A stretch of 64,000 bases of DNA from Corallococcus sp. EGB. Lineage in GTDB: Bacteria > Myxococcota > Myxococcia > Myxococcales > Myxococcaceae. The stretch spans positions 8,281,356 through 8,345,355 of the forward strand of contig NZ_CP079946.1 of assembly GCF_019968905.1 (NCBI RefSeq). The letters are read 5' to 3'. Under the pieces are notes generated by a model, which saw only the letters and a program-made list of their open reading frames with translations, was not told the DNA's origin and did no database searches. Every line of letters begins with the position of its first letter. The first letter of the stretch is position 1. Positions 17,412 to 27,000 of the stretch are shown piece by piece. The translations under genes and the position numbers were made by a program.

Positions 17412-17640
17412 AACCTGTCCGACTGTCCGACAAGTTGGGAGGAACACGGCGGAGGGACTCCGCCCCATCCCCCCGCGAAACCTGTCCGACTGTCGGACAA
17501 GTTGGGAGAACACGGCGGAGGGACTCCGCCCCATCGCCCCCGCGAAACCTGTCCGACTGTCGGACAAGTTCGAAAACAGCGGCCGGGAGCGGGACGGGTC
17601 CATCCACGCAGCGGAAACCTGTCCGACTGTCGGACAGGTT
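17412..17640. repeat. array of four 25-bp palindromes, 67-70 bp period (cluster 2)
   Basis: Copies at 17412-17436, 17479-17503, 17546-17570 and 17616-17640 carry the same left arm as cluster 1 (AACCTGTCCGAC plus T). The last is perfect; the first three end CAAGTT instead of CAGGTT, and the first also has one changed base in the right arm. The two spacers between the first three copies are near-identical and each contains a second hairpin, GGCGGAG-GGA-CTCCGCC (17448-17464, 17514-17530), so 17412-17545 is effectively a 67-bp tandem repeat. The 600 bp between the hydrolase and DUF1501 genes (17129-17729) hold no gene that I can support, only this element. Confidence 0.9.
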
Positions 17641-17729
17641 TTGGGAATTTGTTTCGGGCTGGGGTCCGCGTGGAGGCTCGGCGCTTGGAACGCAGCGGAC
17701 TTCAGCCCTGTGAATGGCGCACGTGGGGC

Positions 17730-18968
17730 TCAGGTGAACATCCCGAGGGCCCCGTTCTCCTGATAGCCGGGGAACACCTTCGCGAGGGTCACTCCGGGGC
17801 GCCAGGCTCGCAGGGCTTCGGACAAGGGGGCGCGGATGTCGGTCCAGGAGGGCACGTCGCGGCCGTCCTGGAGGCGCTCCACCGTGAGCGCGTCGAAGCG
17901 GCCGTGCACGCCGCCCTTCACTCCGCCGCCCAACGCGAACATCACGCCGCCCACGCCGTGGTCCGTGCCCTGGTTGCCGTTCTCCTTCACGGTGCGGCCG
18001 AACTCCGTCATCACCAGCACCGTCACGGTGTCGAGCTTCGGCCCCAGGTCCGCCGTGAACGCGGCCAGCGCGTTGCCCAGCTCCTCGCAGCGCTTCGCGA
18101 ACACGCCCTGCGTGACGCCCTGGGCGACGTGCGTGTCCCAGCCGCCCATCTCCGTCGCCGCGACCTCCAGGCCCACGTCGCCCTTGATGAGGCGCGCGAT
18201 GTCCTGGAGACGGCGGGCCAGTGGCGTCCCCGGGTACGTCACGCCGGGCGACACGGGCAGCTTCGCGAGGCGCGCGCCATCCAGCTTCGACATGGCTTCA
18301 AAGGCGTCCGCGCCCGCGCCCTTCAGGGCTTGATCCACCGCGCCGGCATAGAGCGCGGAGAAGCCCTGGCGTGCGCCCCCATGCTGGCGTCCGGTGCGCA
18401 GCCGGAAGTCCTCCAGCCGGCCCATGGCGATGGCTCCCGCGCTGCCATAGAGCGCACGGGGGAGCGTGGGTTGCAGCGCCACGGCGCGCAGGGGTGCGTC
18501 GTCCTTCGCGTCCGCCAGCGCTCGGTTGAGCCAGCCGTCCGCGGTGGACTTGCGGCCCGGCGTGCCGGACTCCAGGAAGTCCTGCGCGTCGAAGTGCGAG
18601 CGCGGCGCGACGGACAGGCCCACGCCGGGGAGCACCGCGAGCCTTCCCTCCGACCACAGCGGCATCAGCGCGCCGAGCGACGGGTGCAGGCCGAAGGTTC
18701 CCTTGAGCTTGAGCGCGGCGTGGTCTCCCTGGAACTTGAGCGCCAGCGTGGGCCGTGCGCGCTGATAGGCGTCGTCCTCCACGGGTGGCACCAGGGACAG
18801 GCCATCCGCGCCTCCGCGCAGGAAGACCGTGACCAGTGCGCGGCGGGCGGGCGTATCGCTGGGACTCGCGGCCCAGGCTCGGGCGAGGAAGGACGGTGCC
18901 AGCACGAGGCCCGCGCCGGTCACGCCCAGTGCCTGGAGGAGCTGCCTGCGGGAGGGGCGTGTCGTCAT
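17730..18968 (-). CDS. DUF1501 protein, Tat-exported
   Basis: A 412-residue DUF1501 protein, a family related to sulfatases/alkaline phosphatases whose function is poorly known. The N-terminus PSRRQLLQALGVTGAGLVLAP is a twin-arginine (Tat) signal (Arg7-Arg8), so it folds in the cytoplasm before export. Family hallmarks: LVTVFLRGGADGLSLVPP, VLPGVGL, HFDAQDFLESGTP, DTHVAQG and VLVMTEFGRTVKENGNQGTDHG near the C-terminus. Its ATG overlaps the DUF1800 stop as ATGA. DUF1800-DUF1501 pairs recur in Myxococcota and Planctomycetota, and the overlap supports a joint function, probably in the envelope. Confidence 0.88.
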   Translation of the reverse strand: MTTRPSRRQLLQALGVTGAGLVLAPSFLARAWAASPSDTPARRALVTVFLRGGADGLSLVPPVEDDAYQRARPTLALKFQGDHAALKLKGTFGLHPSLGALMPLWSEGRLAVLPGVGLSVAPRSHFDAQDFLESGTPGRKSTADGWLNRALADAKDDAPLRAVALQPTLPRALYGSAGAIAMGRLEDFRLRTGRQHGGARQGFSALYAGAVDQALKGAGADAFEAMSKLDGARLAKLPVSPGVTYPGTPLARRLQDIARLIKGDVGLEVAATEMGGWDTHVAQGVTQGVFAKRCEELGNALAAFTADLGPKLDTVTVLVMTEFGRTVKENGNQGTDHGVGGVMFALGGGVKGGVHGRFDALTVERLQDGRDVPSWTDIRAPLSEALRAWRPGVTLAKVFPGYQENGALGMFT

Positions 18969-20584
18969 TGTTTCTGGAACTCCGGCGAGCCGAGCAGCAG
19001 CCCCGCGATGAGTGGCACGTCCACGGGTGGCGCTTCGTCCACGGCGCCCGCGGCTTCGCGCTTCTCCGCCAGCGCCGCGAGGATGGTGGCCCGTGTCTCC
19101 TCCGACGGCTTCGTCCCCAGCAGCGCCTGCCCCAGGCCGTCCACCCACTCCACCGCCGTGGGCGCCTGCCTCGGTGCGAACGCGTCCACTGACACACGCG
19201 CTCCGGGCAGCCGGCCGCCCACGAGGTCCAGGCCGAAGTTGAGCCTCGCCACCAACGCTCCGCTGTTCACCCACGGCTCGGCCACCTCCGGGAAGCCCGT
19301 GGGCGCGGGGGCCCGGTAGAGCGGCTCGCCCATCAAGGCCAGATGGCGCAGGAGCCGGGGCGTCACCTCCACCTGCGCGTTCGTCGCCCGCAGCGCGGAC
19401 ACCACGTACTCGAACGGCGTCTTCACCTTCCCGGCCCGCACTTCCGGCGACTGGAACTCCGGCGACTGGAACAGCGCGCGATACACCGCGCGCAGGTCTC
19501 CCTTCGTGTCGAGGAACACCTTCGCCACCCGGTCCACCAACTCTGGCGCGGGGTCGTCCGCGACGAAGCGCTGCGCGAGCTTCAGCGCCACGTGGTGCGC
19601 TGTCGCGGGGTGGTTCGCCAGCAGGTCCAGCACCCGCTCCCCGTCCCTCTCCCCTCCCCCCGTGGGAATCGCCTGCCCCAGCACCACCTTCGCATCGGTG
19701 TCGTGCGCCACCTTGCGGAAGACGAACGCGGGCTCCTTTCGCGGCTGGCGGATGCTCCAGCCCGTGAAGCAGCGCGCGACCTCGCGCACGTCGTCCTGCG
19801 TGTAGCCGCCGTCCACGCCCAGCGTGTGCAGCTCCAGCAGCTCGCGCGCGTAGTTCTCGTTGAGGCCCAGCTTCGGCTTCGCGTCTTCTTCGTCCTCCGC
19901 GTCCTCCATCATCGCGGCCTGGCGACGGAAGCGGCGCGGGTGGCGCAGCTCCTCCTGGCTCAACCCCTCACGCGTGCTGCGCCAGTTGTCCAGGTAGAAG
20001 AGCATCGCCGGGTGGTGCGCCGTCGCGCCCAGCAGCTCCCGGAAGGTGCCGAAGACGTGCGGCCGGATGGCGTCGCGCTCGTAGGACGTGGCCAGCCACC
20101 TCACTGCGCCTTTGTCCTCGGAGACGTTGAAGTGGTTGAACCAGAAGTCGACCAGCACCTCCTCCAACTGGCGCGGACTCTCCACCGCGCGCAGCACCCG
20201 GGCGGAGGAGCGCTCGAAGACGACGCGCGCCGGGCCCCGCTCGCGCTTCTCCTCTGCGGGCATCTCCGGCGGCGGCCTCGGGTAGTCCTCCACGAGCTGC
20301 GCCATGGACATTCCCAGCGTGGGGAACGCCTGGAGCTTCGCCTCCAGACCGGATGGCAGCGGGGCACCGGACGCGGGCTGGAGCTGGGCCTCCACCCACC
20401 CGTCCACGCCCAGCCGCTTCATCTCCGCCAGGTCCCTCCCCGAGGGCCCATACGCCAGCCGCTGAAGCACGTGCACCGCGCGCGCCTCGTCGAAGGGCGC
20501 GGGCGCCCCAGGTGCCGTGAGCTGCGACCGGGACGCACACGACAGGCACACGGCCACCAGGGGCCAGACAGGGAGGGCGCGCAT
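18965..20584 (-). CDS. DUF1800 exported protein
   Basis: A 539-residue DUF1800 family protein. The N-terminus MRALPVWPLVAVCLSC is a signal peptide, possibly a lipoprotein one with an atypical box. The family opening ARAVHVLQRLAYGPSGRDL (35-53) is followed by LVDFWFNHFNVSEDKGAVRW, LNENYARELLELHTLGVDGGYTQDDVREVARCFTGW and RPRARAGKVKTPFEYVVSALRA-like segments that define DUF1800. Molecular function is unknown. It is the first gene of a two-gene unit with DUF1501, read leftward. Confidence 0.88.
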   Translation of the reverse strand: MRALPVWPLVAVCLSCASRSQLTAPGAPAPFDEARAVHVLQRLAYGPSGRDLAEMKRLGVDGWVEAQLQPASGAPLPSGLEAKLQAFPTLGMSMAQLVEDYPRPPPEMPAEEKRERGPARVVFERSSARVLRAVESPRQLEEVLVDFWFNHFNVSEDKGAVRWLATSYERDAIRPHVFGTFRELLGATAHHPAMLFYLDNWRSTREGLSQEELRHPRRFRRQAAMMEDAEDEEDAKPKLGLNENYARELLELHTLGVDGGYTQDDVREVARCFTGWSIRQPRKEPAFVFRKVAHDTDAKVVLGQAIPTGGGERDGERVLDLLANHPATAHHVALKLAQRFVADDPAPELVDRVAKVFLDTKGDLRAVYRALFQSPEFQSPEVRAGKVKTPFEYVVSALRATNAQVEVTPRLLRHLALMGEPLYRAPAPTGFPEVAEPWVNSGALVARLNFGLDLVGGRLPGARVSVDAFAPRQAPTAVEWVDGLGQALLGTKPSEETRATILAALAEKREAAGAVDEAPPVDVPLIAGLLLGSPEFQKQ

Positions 20585-20637
20585 GGTGATGCATTGAACC
20601 CCGGACGCGCCCGGAAGTTACTTGGCGACTCGAAAGC

Positions 20638-21876
20638 TCAGTGCAGCAGCGTTCCGAAGTACGTCATGCCCAGGTGCACCGCCGACGCGATGACCAGTCC
20701 CGCGCCCACCAGGCCCGCCGCCGTGAGGGCCATGGGATTGCGGTCCGCGATGCGCAGGCCCTGGTGCAGGGTCTTCTTCAGCATCGTGCGCTGGCACTGC
20801 ACGTGGATGCGGCCCTCCAGCGCGGCGTGGAGCTGCGACACCATGTCGTCCACGGACTTGAAGCGGTCCTCGGGGGCCTTGCTCATCCCCTTCTTCACGA
20901 ACCACATCAGCTCCGCGGGCACCGGGCCCTGGGCGCTGTTCGCGTGCATGGAGTGCATGTCCAGCGTGCGCGCCTGCACCGCCGTCATGATGTCCGACAC
21001 CGACTGGAGGCCCTCCAGGTAGTGCGTCAGCGACAGGAACTCGTGGAAGAGCACGGAGAGGCTGTAGACGTCGCTGCGCGCGTCCATCGTGTCGTGCTCG
21101 CCGCGCGCCTGCTCCGGGGACATGTAGAGCGGCGTGCCCACCACCGAGCCCAGCTCCGTCTGGAGCGGCCGCGCCGAGTGCAGGTCCTTGGGCGCACCGT
21201 CCGGGAGGCTCGGAGTGGAGGGCGTGCCCACGCGGCGCGCCAGGCCCCAGTCCAGCACCGTCACCTCGCCGAAGGGGCCCACCATGATGTTCGCGGGCTT
21301 CAGGTCGCGGTGGATGAAGCCCTTGCCGTGCGCGTACGCCACCGCGTGCAGCACGCCCAGGAAGATCTGCACCCGCACCTGGAACGGGTAGCGCACCAGC
21401 GCGTCCAGCTCCGAGCGGCGCAGCCGGGCGATGATGGACTCCAGCGTCTCGCCCTTCAGGTGCTTCATCAGGAAGTAGTACCGGCCCTGCTCATCCACGC
21501 CCACGTCGTGCACGGGCGCGATGTTCGGGTGGTCCAGCATGCCCACCGTGCGGATCTCCTCCACGAAGCGCAGCACGCGGTCCAGGTCCGCGCCCGGGGG
21601 CAGCCGCTTGAGCGCGACCTCCCGCTCGATGTCGTGGTCGCGGATGAGCACCACCTCGCCCATGCCGCCCTGCCCCAGCGGGCGCACCTCTTCGAAGCGC
21701 TCGCGCTGAAGCGGAATCACGCTGGGCTGCTGCCCCTTCCACTCCACGCGCGGAAGCACCGTGTTGCGCCGCTGGAGGGTGGACGCACCAGGAGTCAGGG
21801 TGGGCGCCAGCTGCTGCGCCCCCGAGTTCGGAGAAATGAGCGTGTTTTCCAGGCCGGCCGCGAGCGTTTGACTCAT
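20638..21876 (-). CDS. eukaryote-like Ser/Thr protein kinase
   Basis: A 412-residue membrane kinase. Catalytic domain about 60-350: glycine loop GQGGMGEV (68-75), Lys90, catalytic HRDLKPAN (189-196), and DWG (209-211) in place of DFG, a substitution often seen in myxobacterial kinases and still providing the metal-binding Asp. GTPLYMSPEQARGE marks the activation segment end. One hydrophobic helix lies near residues 378-400 with only a few residues after it, so there is no large sensor domain outside; input is probably cytosolic. The first 60 residues are disordered and Ser/Thr-rich, a possible autophosphorylation region. Confidence 0.9.
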   Translation of the reverse strand: MSQTLAAGLENTLISPNSGAQQLAPTLTPGASTLQRRNTVLPRVEWKGQQPSVIPLQRERFEEVRPLGQGGMGEVVLIRDHDIEREVALKRLPPGADLDRVLRFVEEIRTVGMLDHPNIAPVHDVGVDEQGRYYFLMKHLKGETLESIIARLRRSELDALVRYPFQVRVQIFLGVLHAVAYAHGKGFIHRDLKPANIMVGPFGEVTVLDWGLARRVGTPSTPSLPDGAPKDLHSARPLQTELGSVVGTPLYMSPEQARGEHDTMDARSDVYSLSVLFHEFLSLTHYLEGLQSVSDIMTAVQARTLDMHSMHANSAQGPVPAELMWFVKKGMSKAPEDRFKSVDDMVSQLHAALEGRIHVQCQRTMLKKTLHQGLRIADRNPMALTAAGLVGAGLVIASAVHLGMTYFGTLLH

Positions 21877-21974
21877 GGGACGCCAGGAATAGCAGGCACT
21901 CCCCGCGCGCGCCCACCTACGCGCAGTCCATGACGCAACTGCGCGAAACCACTGGGATAGCAGCCAGCCAGGCG

Positions 21975-22628
21975 TCACCCGTTCGGGGTGAAGGGCACGT
22001 CCAGCACCGGCAACTTCGTAGCGCCGGGCAGGTCGTAGTGCCACCACTCCATCCGGTTGCGCTGGAAGCCGGCGCCCTCCATGGCCTTGCGCAGCACCTC
22101 CCGGTGTTCGCGCGAGGCGGGGGTGCCGCCGGTGTAGCCGTGGTGCGCAGCGGGGGTGAAGTCGTCGAAGGGGGTGGGCATCTCCACCTCCGCGCCGTCC
22201 TTCGTCACCAGGGTGAGGTCCACCGCCCCGCCCCGGTTGTGGTTGGAGCCCTTGCGCGGGTCCGCCACGTAGCCGGGCTTGGGCATGATCTTCCACATCT
22301 CGTACTGCACCGCGCGCGGCCGGTAGCAGTCGTAGACCTTCAGCCGGTAGCCCTGGGCACGCAGCGCTTCCGCGGCCTGCTTCAGGCGCTTCACCGAGTC
22401 CGGCAACAGCAGGCACCGCGCGCCATCCGGGTACACCTGCCGCTTGAGGAAGTTGTCCTTCGTCGCGTAGCGCAGGTCCTGCACCAGGTCCGGGATGACG
22501 GTGGCCGCGTCCACCAGCTCCGCCTTGGGCGCGGCGGGCTTCGGCTTCGCGGCCTTCGCATCCTCCGCGAGGGCCGGTGCGCCCCCGAGCAGCGCCAGGG
22601 TCAGCGTGAGGCCCACCGCGGCGCGCAT
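21975..22628 (-). CDS. exported D-Ala-D-Ala dipeptidase (VanX/DdpX family)
   Basis: A 217-residue zinc dipeptidase with a cleavable signal ([22 protein letters not shown]). The zinc and catalytic residues match VanX in spacing: His130 and Asp137 in SNHNRGGAVD, Glu194 and His197 in EWWHY; VKRLKQAAEAL and YDCYRPRAVQ carry the usual arginine. It should cleave D-Ala-D-Ala or related wall dipeptides in the periplasm, more likely for wall recycling or predation than vancomycin resistance, as no vanA or vanH is adjacent. Its ATG overlaps the queC stop by one base (TGATG), implying coupled translation. Confidence 0.87.
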   Translation of the reverse strand: MRAAVGLTLTLALLGGAPALAEDAKAAKPKPAAPKAELVDAATVIPDLVQDLRYATKDNFLKRQVYPDGARCLLLPDSVKRLKQAAEALRAQGYRLKVYDCYRPRAVQYEMWKIMPKPGYVADPRKGSNHNRGGAVDLTLVTKDGAEVEMPTPFDDFTPAAHHGYTGGTPASREHREVLRKAMEGAGFQRNRMEWWHYDLPGATKLPVLDVPFTPNG

Positions 22629-23323
22629 CAGCGCACCCCGTCCGTGTACACGGTGGGGTCCGCCACGCCCGCTTCCTGGAAGCCCCTGGCGCGCAGCAGG
22701 CAGCTGTCGCAGCGGCCACACGCGCGGCCCTGCGCGTCCGGGTCGTAGCAGGAGTGCGTCATCCCGTAGTCCACGCCCAGCTTCACGCCGGCCTGGATGA
22801 TCTGCGCCTTGGTGAGGCCGGACAGCGGCGCGTGCACCTTGAAGGTCGCGCCCTCCACGCCCGCCTTGGTGGCCAGCTGGGCCATGGACTCGAAGGAGCG
22901 GATGAACTCCGGGCGGCAGTCCGGATAGCCGCTGTAGTCCACCGCGTTGACGCCGATGTAGATGTCCGTGGCGCCCACCACCTCCGCCAGCCCCAGCGCC
23001 ATGGAGAGGAAGAGCGCGTTGCGCGCGGGCACGTAGGTGATGGGGACGTCGTGGGACATGGCGTCCTCGGTGCGGTCCTTGGGGACCGGGATGTCGTCCG
23101 TGAGGGCGGAACCGCCCACCTGCCGCAGGTCCACCGTCACCACGCGCACGTCCCGCACGCCCATGGTGGCGGCGACCTTCTTCGCGCGCTCCAGCTCCAC
23201 CGAGTGGCGCTGTCCGTAGGCGATGGACAGGCACACCGGCTCGAAGCCGTCCGCCTTCGCCATCGCCAGGCACGTCGTTGAGTCCAGGCCTCCGGACAGG
23301 AGCACCACCGCACGCTTCGCCAT
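22628..23323 (-). CDS. queC: 7-cyano-7-deazaguanine synthase
   Basis: The 231-residue ATP-pyrophosphatase converts 7-carboxy-7-deazaguanine to preQ0 in queuosine biosynthesis. SGGLDST (10-16) is the PP-loop; [26 protein letters not shown] and [15 protein letters not shown] are QueC signatures, and the C-terminal zinc site [18 protein letters not shown] has its four cysteines. The start is the ATG at 23323 with GGAGG 5 nt upstream; an earlier ATG is 27 bp further. No queD, queE or queF lies in the window, so the pathway is scattered. Confidence 0.93.
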   Translation of the reverse strand: MAKRAVVLLSGGLDSTTCLAMAKADGFEPVCLSIAYGQRHSVELERAKKVAATMGVRDVRVVTVDLRQVGGSALTDDIPVPKDRTEDAMSHDVPITYVPARNALFLSMALGLAEVVGATDIYIGVNAVDYSGYPDCRPEFIRSFESMAQLATKAGVEGATFKVHAPLSGLTKAQIIQAGVKLGVDYGMTHSCYDPDAQGRACGRCDSCLLRARGFQEAGVADPTVYTDGVR

Positions 23324-23380
23324 TCCATCCTCCACTTCGGGGCGGCGCACGTTACACGACGGGGGCAGGTCCCGGGTGTT

Positions 23381-23989
23381 TCAGTCGATGCGGTCGCCGC
23401 TCACCGTGTACACGGTGGTGCAGGTGGACGGGTTGCATCTGCACGCCGAGCCCTTGCCCGGCAGGAAGATGTCCTGGAGCGTGCCGCACGCGAGCGACAC
23501 GTCGTAGCCGTTCTCCGTGGGGGCCGGGATGTCGCCCTCCGGCACGCCGCCGTCCAGGCGCTTGCAGTCGCGCGCCACGTTGCGTGACTGGCTGTCGCTC
23601 AGGAGCATCACGTTCAGTGACTCCTCGATTTCGGAGTCCTCGCAGCCGGTGCCGCACGAGTCGCGGCGCGCGGTGGCGCGGTGGGTGGAGGACACGCTCT
23701 GGCCGGTGTAGCCCGCGTCTCGCGAGAAGCCCTGCACGGTGAAGAAGCCCGTGCCCGCGTCGGTGTCTCGGGAGAAGGTGCCCTCGAAGTAGAAGCTGCC
23801 CGCGTCGTCCAGTTGGGCGAAGTCGCGCGAGCCCGCGTCGCACGTGGTGCGCGCCGCGTCCAGCTTCGCCTGGAAGCGGAACGTCCCCATCACCTGGTTG
23901 CCCGGGTAGACGGGGTCGGAGAAACAGCCCACCGCCACGGCCAGGGCCGCCGCGGGGAAGAGCGCCACTGCCAGTCGCTTCAGGTGCAT
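23381..23989 (-). CDS. lipoprotein of unknown function
   Basis: A 202-residue lipoprotein: MHLKRLAVALFPAAALAVAVGC with Cys22 as the lipid site. The mature part has about a dozen cysteines, rising towards the C-terminus (GSACRCNPSTC), and several DAG tripeptides (CDAGSRDF, DDAGSFYF, DTDAGTGFF), which suggests a disulfide-stabilised extracytoplasmic domain. No family recognised. It starts 13 bp after the stop of the giant TPR gene on the same strand, so the two probably share a transcript. Confidence 0.75.
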   Translation of the reverse strand: MHLKRLAVALFPAAALAVAVGCFSDPVYPGNQVMGTFRFQAKLDAARTTCDAGSRDFAQLDDAGSFYFEGTFSRDTDAGTGFFTVQGFSRDAGYTGQSVSSTHRATARRDSCGTGCEDSEIEESLNVMLLSDSQSRNVARDCKRLDGGVPEGDIPAPTENGYDVSLACGTLQDIFLPGKGSACRCNPSTCTTVYTVSGDRID

Positions 23990-24002
23990 GACGCGTCCCA
24001 GG

Positions 24003-27000
24003 TTAGGCGTCCAGCGACGCCAGGGCCAATTGGCGGAAGGCCTCGCTGCGAGCGAGCACCGCACCCACATCCACGCCCGCGGGGTCACCGCCGCGCACGT
24101 CCGAGTCCAGCCGCGCCAGCACGCGCCCCGCCGCCAGCGACGCGGGCATCGCGCGCCAGGCCGCCACCGCCGCGGCCTCCCACGCCAGCACCGCGCCGGG
24201 GCGGGTGAGCTCCACGCCCTCCGAGCCCAGCGCCAGCGCCAGCGCGCACAGCCACCCCAGCTCCACCGCGCCGAAGCAGCCGAGCGCGCCCGCGCCCAGC
24301 ACCAGCGCGTCCGGCGACGTGAGGTATGCCTCCACACCCCCGCGAGGATCCACGGACACGCGCACGCCTTCCGCGCCCAGCGACTGGAGCACCGGCCTCA
24401 GCGCGACGTGCAGCCGCGCGAGGCTCGCCTCCGTCACCGGCACCAGGCCCGCAGGCTCCGGGTGCTGGAAGTCCTGCGCGGGGCGCTCCAGCCGGGACAC
24501 GGGGGCGCGCGGCGCGGGGGCATCGCTGCCGACGAGCGCGGCGCCAATGCCATCCGTGCGCTCCGCCTCCGGGCGGCCCAGGGCGTGCAGCGCCTCCGCG
24601 TACAGCGTCCAGCCATCCACGTCCGGCCACTTCTCGCGCAGGAGCGCGGGCCAGAAGCGCACCGCGAGCACCGCCCCGTCCGGGGACGGAGAGAGGCGCT
24701 CGGTCACCCACCGGGTCAGCGCGGGCGTGAGCTGCCCGGCGTCCGCGAGCCGCTCCGCCAGGCGCACCGCCGGGCCCACCAGCTGCGCGTCCATGTAGCC
24801 GCGCAGGATGCCCTCCAGCTCCGCGGGGTCCTGCGTGAGGCGCTCGCGCAGCCGCAGCGCTTCGCCCACCAGGCCGCGCGCCTCGGCGAGCTTCACGCGG
24901 CGGGCCAGCCGCTCGTCCGTGTCCGCGAGCTGCTCCAGCTGCGTGGCCGCTTCCGCCCAGCGCTGCTGCGCCTCGAAGGCGTCCGCCAGGCGCTCGCGGT
25001 ACGGCGCCCACGCGTCGGGGCCCGCGAGCTTCGCGAGGGTGTCCGCCAGCGTGAGGAACACCGTGGACTCGCGCGCCTCGTCCACCAGCGCGAGCAGCGC
25101 CTGCACGGCGGCGAGGTTGTCCGCGTCGTCGGAGAGGGCCGCCTCGAAGGCCTCGCGCGCCTCGGCGGGCTGGGCCAGCGGCCCCTGCAGCAGCTCACCG
25201 CGCTCCAGGTGCAGCAGCGCGCGCGCCTTCGCGTCGTTCGTGTCCTGGGCGATGAGCGCCAGCGTGCGCTCCGCGGACTCCAGGCGGCCCAGCTCGAGTT
25301 CCAGGGCGTAGCGCTCGCGCAGCAGCTCCTCGCGGCGCGCGGGCCAGCCGTCCGCGGCGAAGGCCAGCGACTCCAGCCGCGCGTTCCCCGGCAGCGCGCG
25401 CACGCGCGTGAGCACCTCTTCCGCCAGGGACTCCGGCTCCAGGCCCAGCTCCGGCAACAGGAGCATCAGGCGCGCGGCGAGGCCGGGCTCCCCGCCCAGC
25501 TCCTCCAGGGCGCGCAGGCGCGCGAGCACCGGGGCCGGACGGGCGCGCAGCACCTCGTCTCGCAGCGCCACGGCGGAGGCGGCGTCGCGCTCGTAGGACA
25601 GGGCCGCCAGCTCCAGCAGGCCCTCCCACTCCGCGTCCTCGCGCAGGCCGTCCGCCAGGGCGTGGGCGTGGGCGGGGTCCGCGTCCGGCTGCGCGGACAG
25701 GGCCCAGAGGGCCACGCGCGTGCGGGGCACGTCGCCCGCCTGCGCGGCCATGGCCAGCGCGTCGGTGTATTCGCCCGCGGCCATGGCGGGCGCGAAGCCC
25801 ACGTCCACGGCGCGCGCGAAGGCGCCCAGGCGGGCGAAGCGCTCGGACAGCTCCGACGCGGACAGCATGTCCGGCGCGTCGGTGGCGATGCGCTCGATGA
25901 CCTCCAGCGCCTCGCCCATCTCCCCCGCCTTCTCCCAGAGGCCGGCGGCCTCCAGCAGCAGAGGCGGACGCTCCTCCGGGGCGGCGAGCCGCGCGGCCTG
26001 CAGCAGCGCCCGGGCCGCACGGGGCGCGTCTCCAGAGGCGCGGTGCAGGTGCGCGACGAGCAGCGCGGCGCGCAGGTCCGGCTCCGTGGCGACGGCGGCC
26101 TTCGCGGCCTTGAGCGCGTCTTCCAGCAGACCGGCCTTCTCGAAGGCGCGCGCGGCGGCCACCAGCAGCGACACCCGCTGCTCACCCGACGCGAGCTCCG
26201 CGCGGGCCACGCGCACCTCGGCGCGCCGCGCGTGCGCATCACCGAGCAGCGGCTCCAGGGCCTCCAGCGCGTCGGCGTAGCCGGCACCGGAAGCGCCCCG
26301 CGCCACCACGGCCTCCAGCGCGTCGCGAGCGGCGTCCTCGCGGCCCGCGTCCCTCGCCAGCCCCGCGAACTCCAGCCGGAGCACCGCGGACTCGTCCGCG
26401 TCGTCCGTGAGGGAGATCAGCCGCTCCAGCGCGGCGAGCAGCTCCGTGGACGCCTTGCGCGCACGCAGGCCGTCCACCAGCGCGCGCAGGGCGGACGGGT
26501 TCTCTGGATCCGCTTCCGCCGCGCGGCGCGTGAGGGCCCAGGCCGTGTCCGCGTCCGACAGGGACTCGTTCGCCACGGACGCGGCGGCGAGCAGCAGCTC
26601 CGCGGCGCGCGAGCCTCCCGCGGCCTCCGCGCCCGCTTCGTAGATGCCCAGCAGGTCGCCGTGGCGGCCCAGGGCGCGCAGGCCCTCCACCGCACGGTCG
26701 ATGACGCCCGCGTCCGCCGGGCGCAGCCGCGCCAGGGGCACCAGCGCGTCAATGGCCTCTCGCGGGTCGTCGAAGAGGTCGGCCGCGCGGCGCAGCAGCA
26801 CCTCTTCCGTCGCCGCGTCCGGGGCCCTGCGCGCCAGCTGCAACGACGCCCGGTACAGGCCGGGGCCATTGCCCGTGCGCGAGTGCACCTCCGCGAGCAG
26901 CGACAGCGCCTCACCGCCGCGCGCGCCCTCCGGCTCCAGCGACACCACCGCCTCGAAGGCGTCCGCCGCGTCGTGGAACGCGCCCGACGCGAGCGACGCA

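Noticed and set aside
17270-17607. Short minus-strand frames covering the second palindrome array
   Set aside because: They exist only because the repeated sequence happens to lack stops; the repeated peptides (RQSDRF, LSDSRTG) come from the palindromes.
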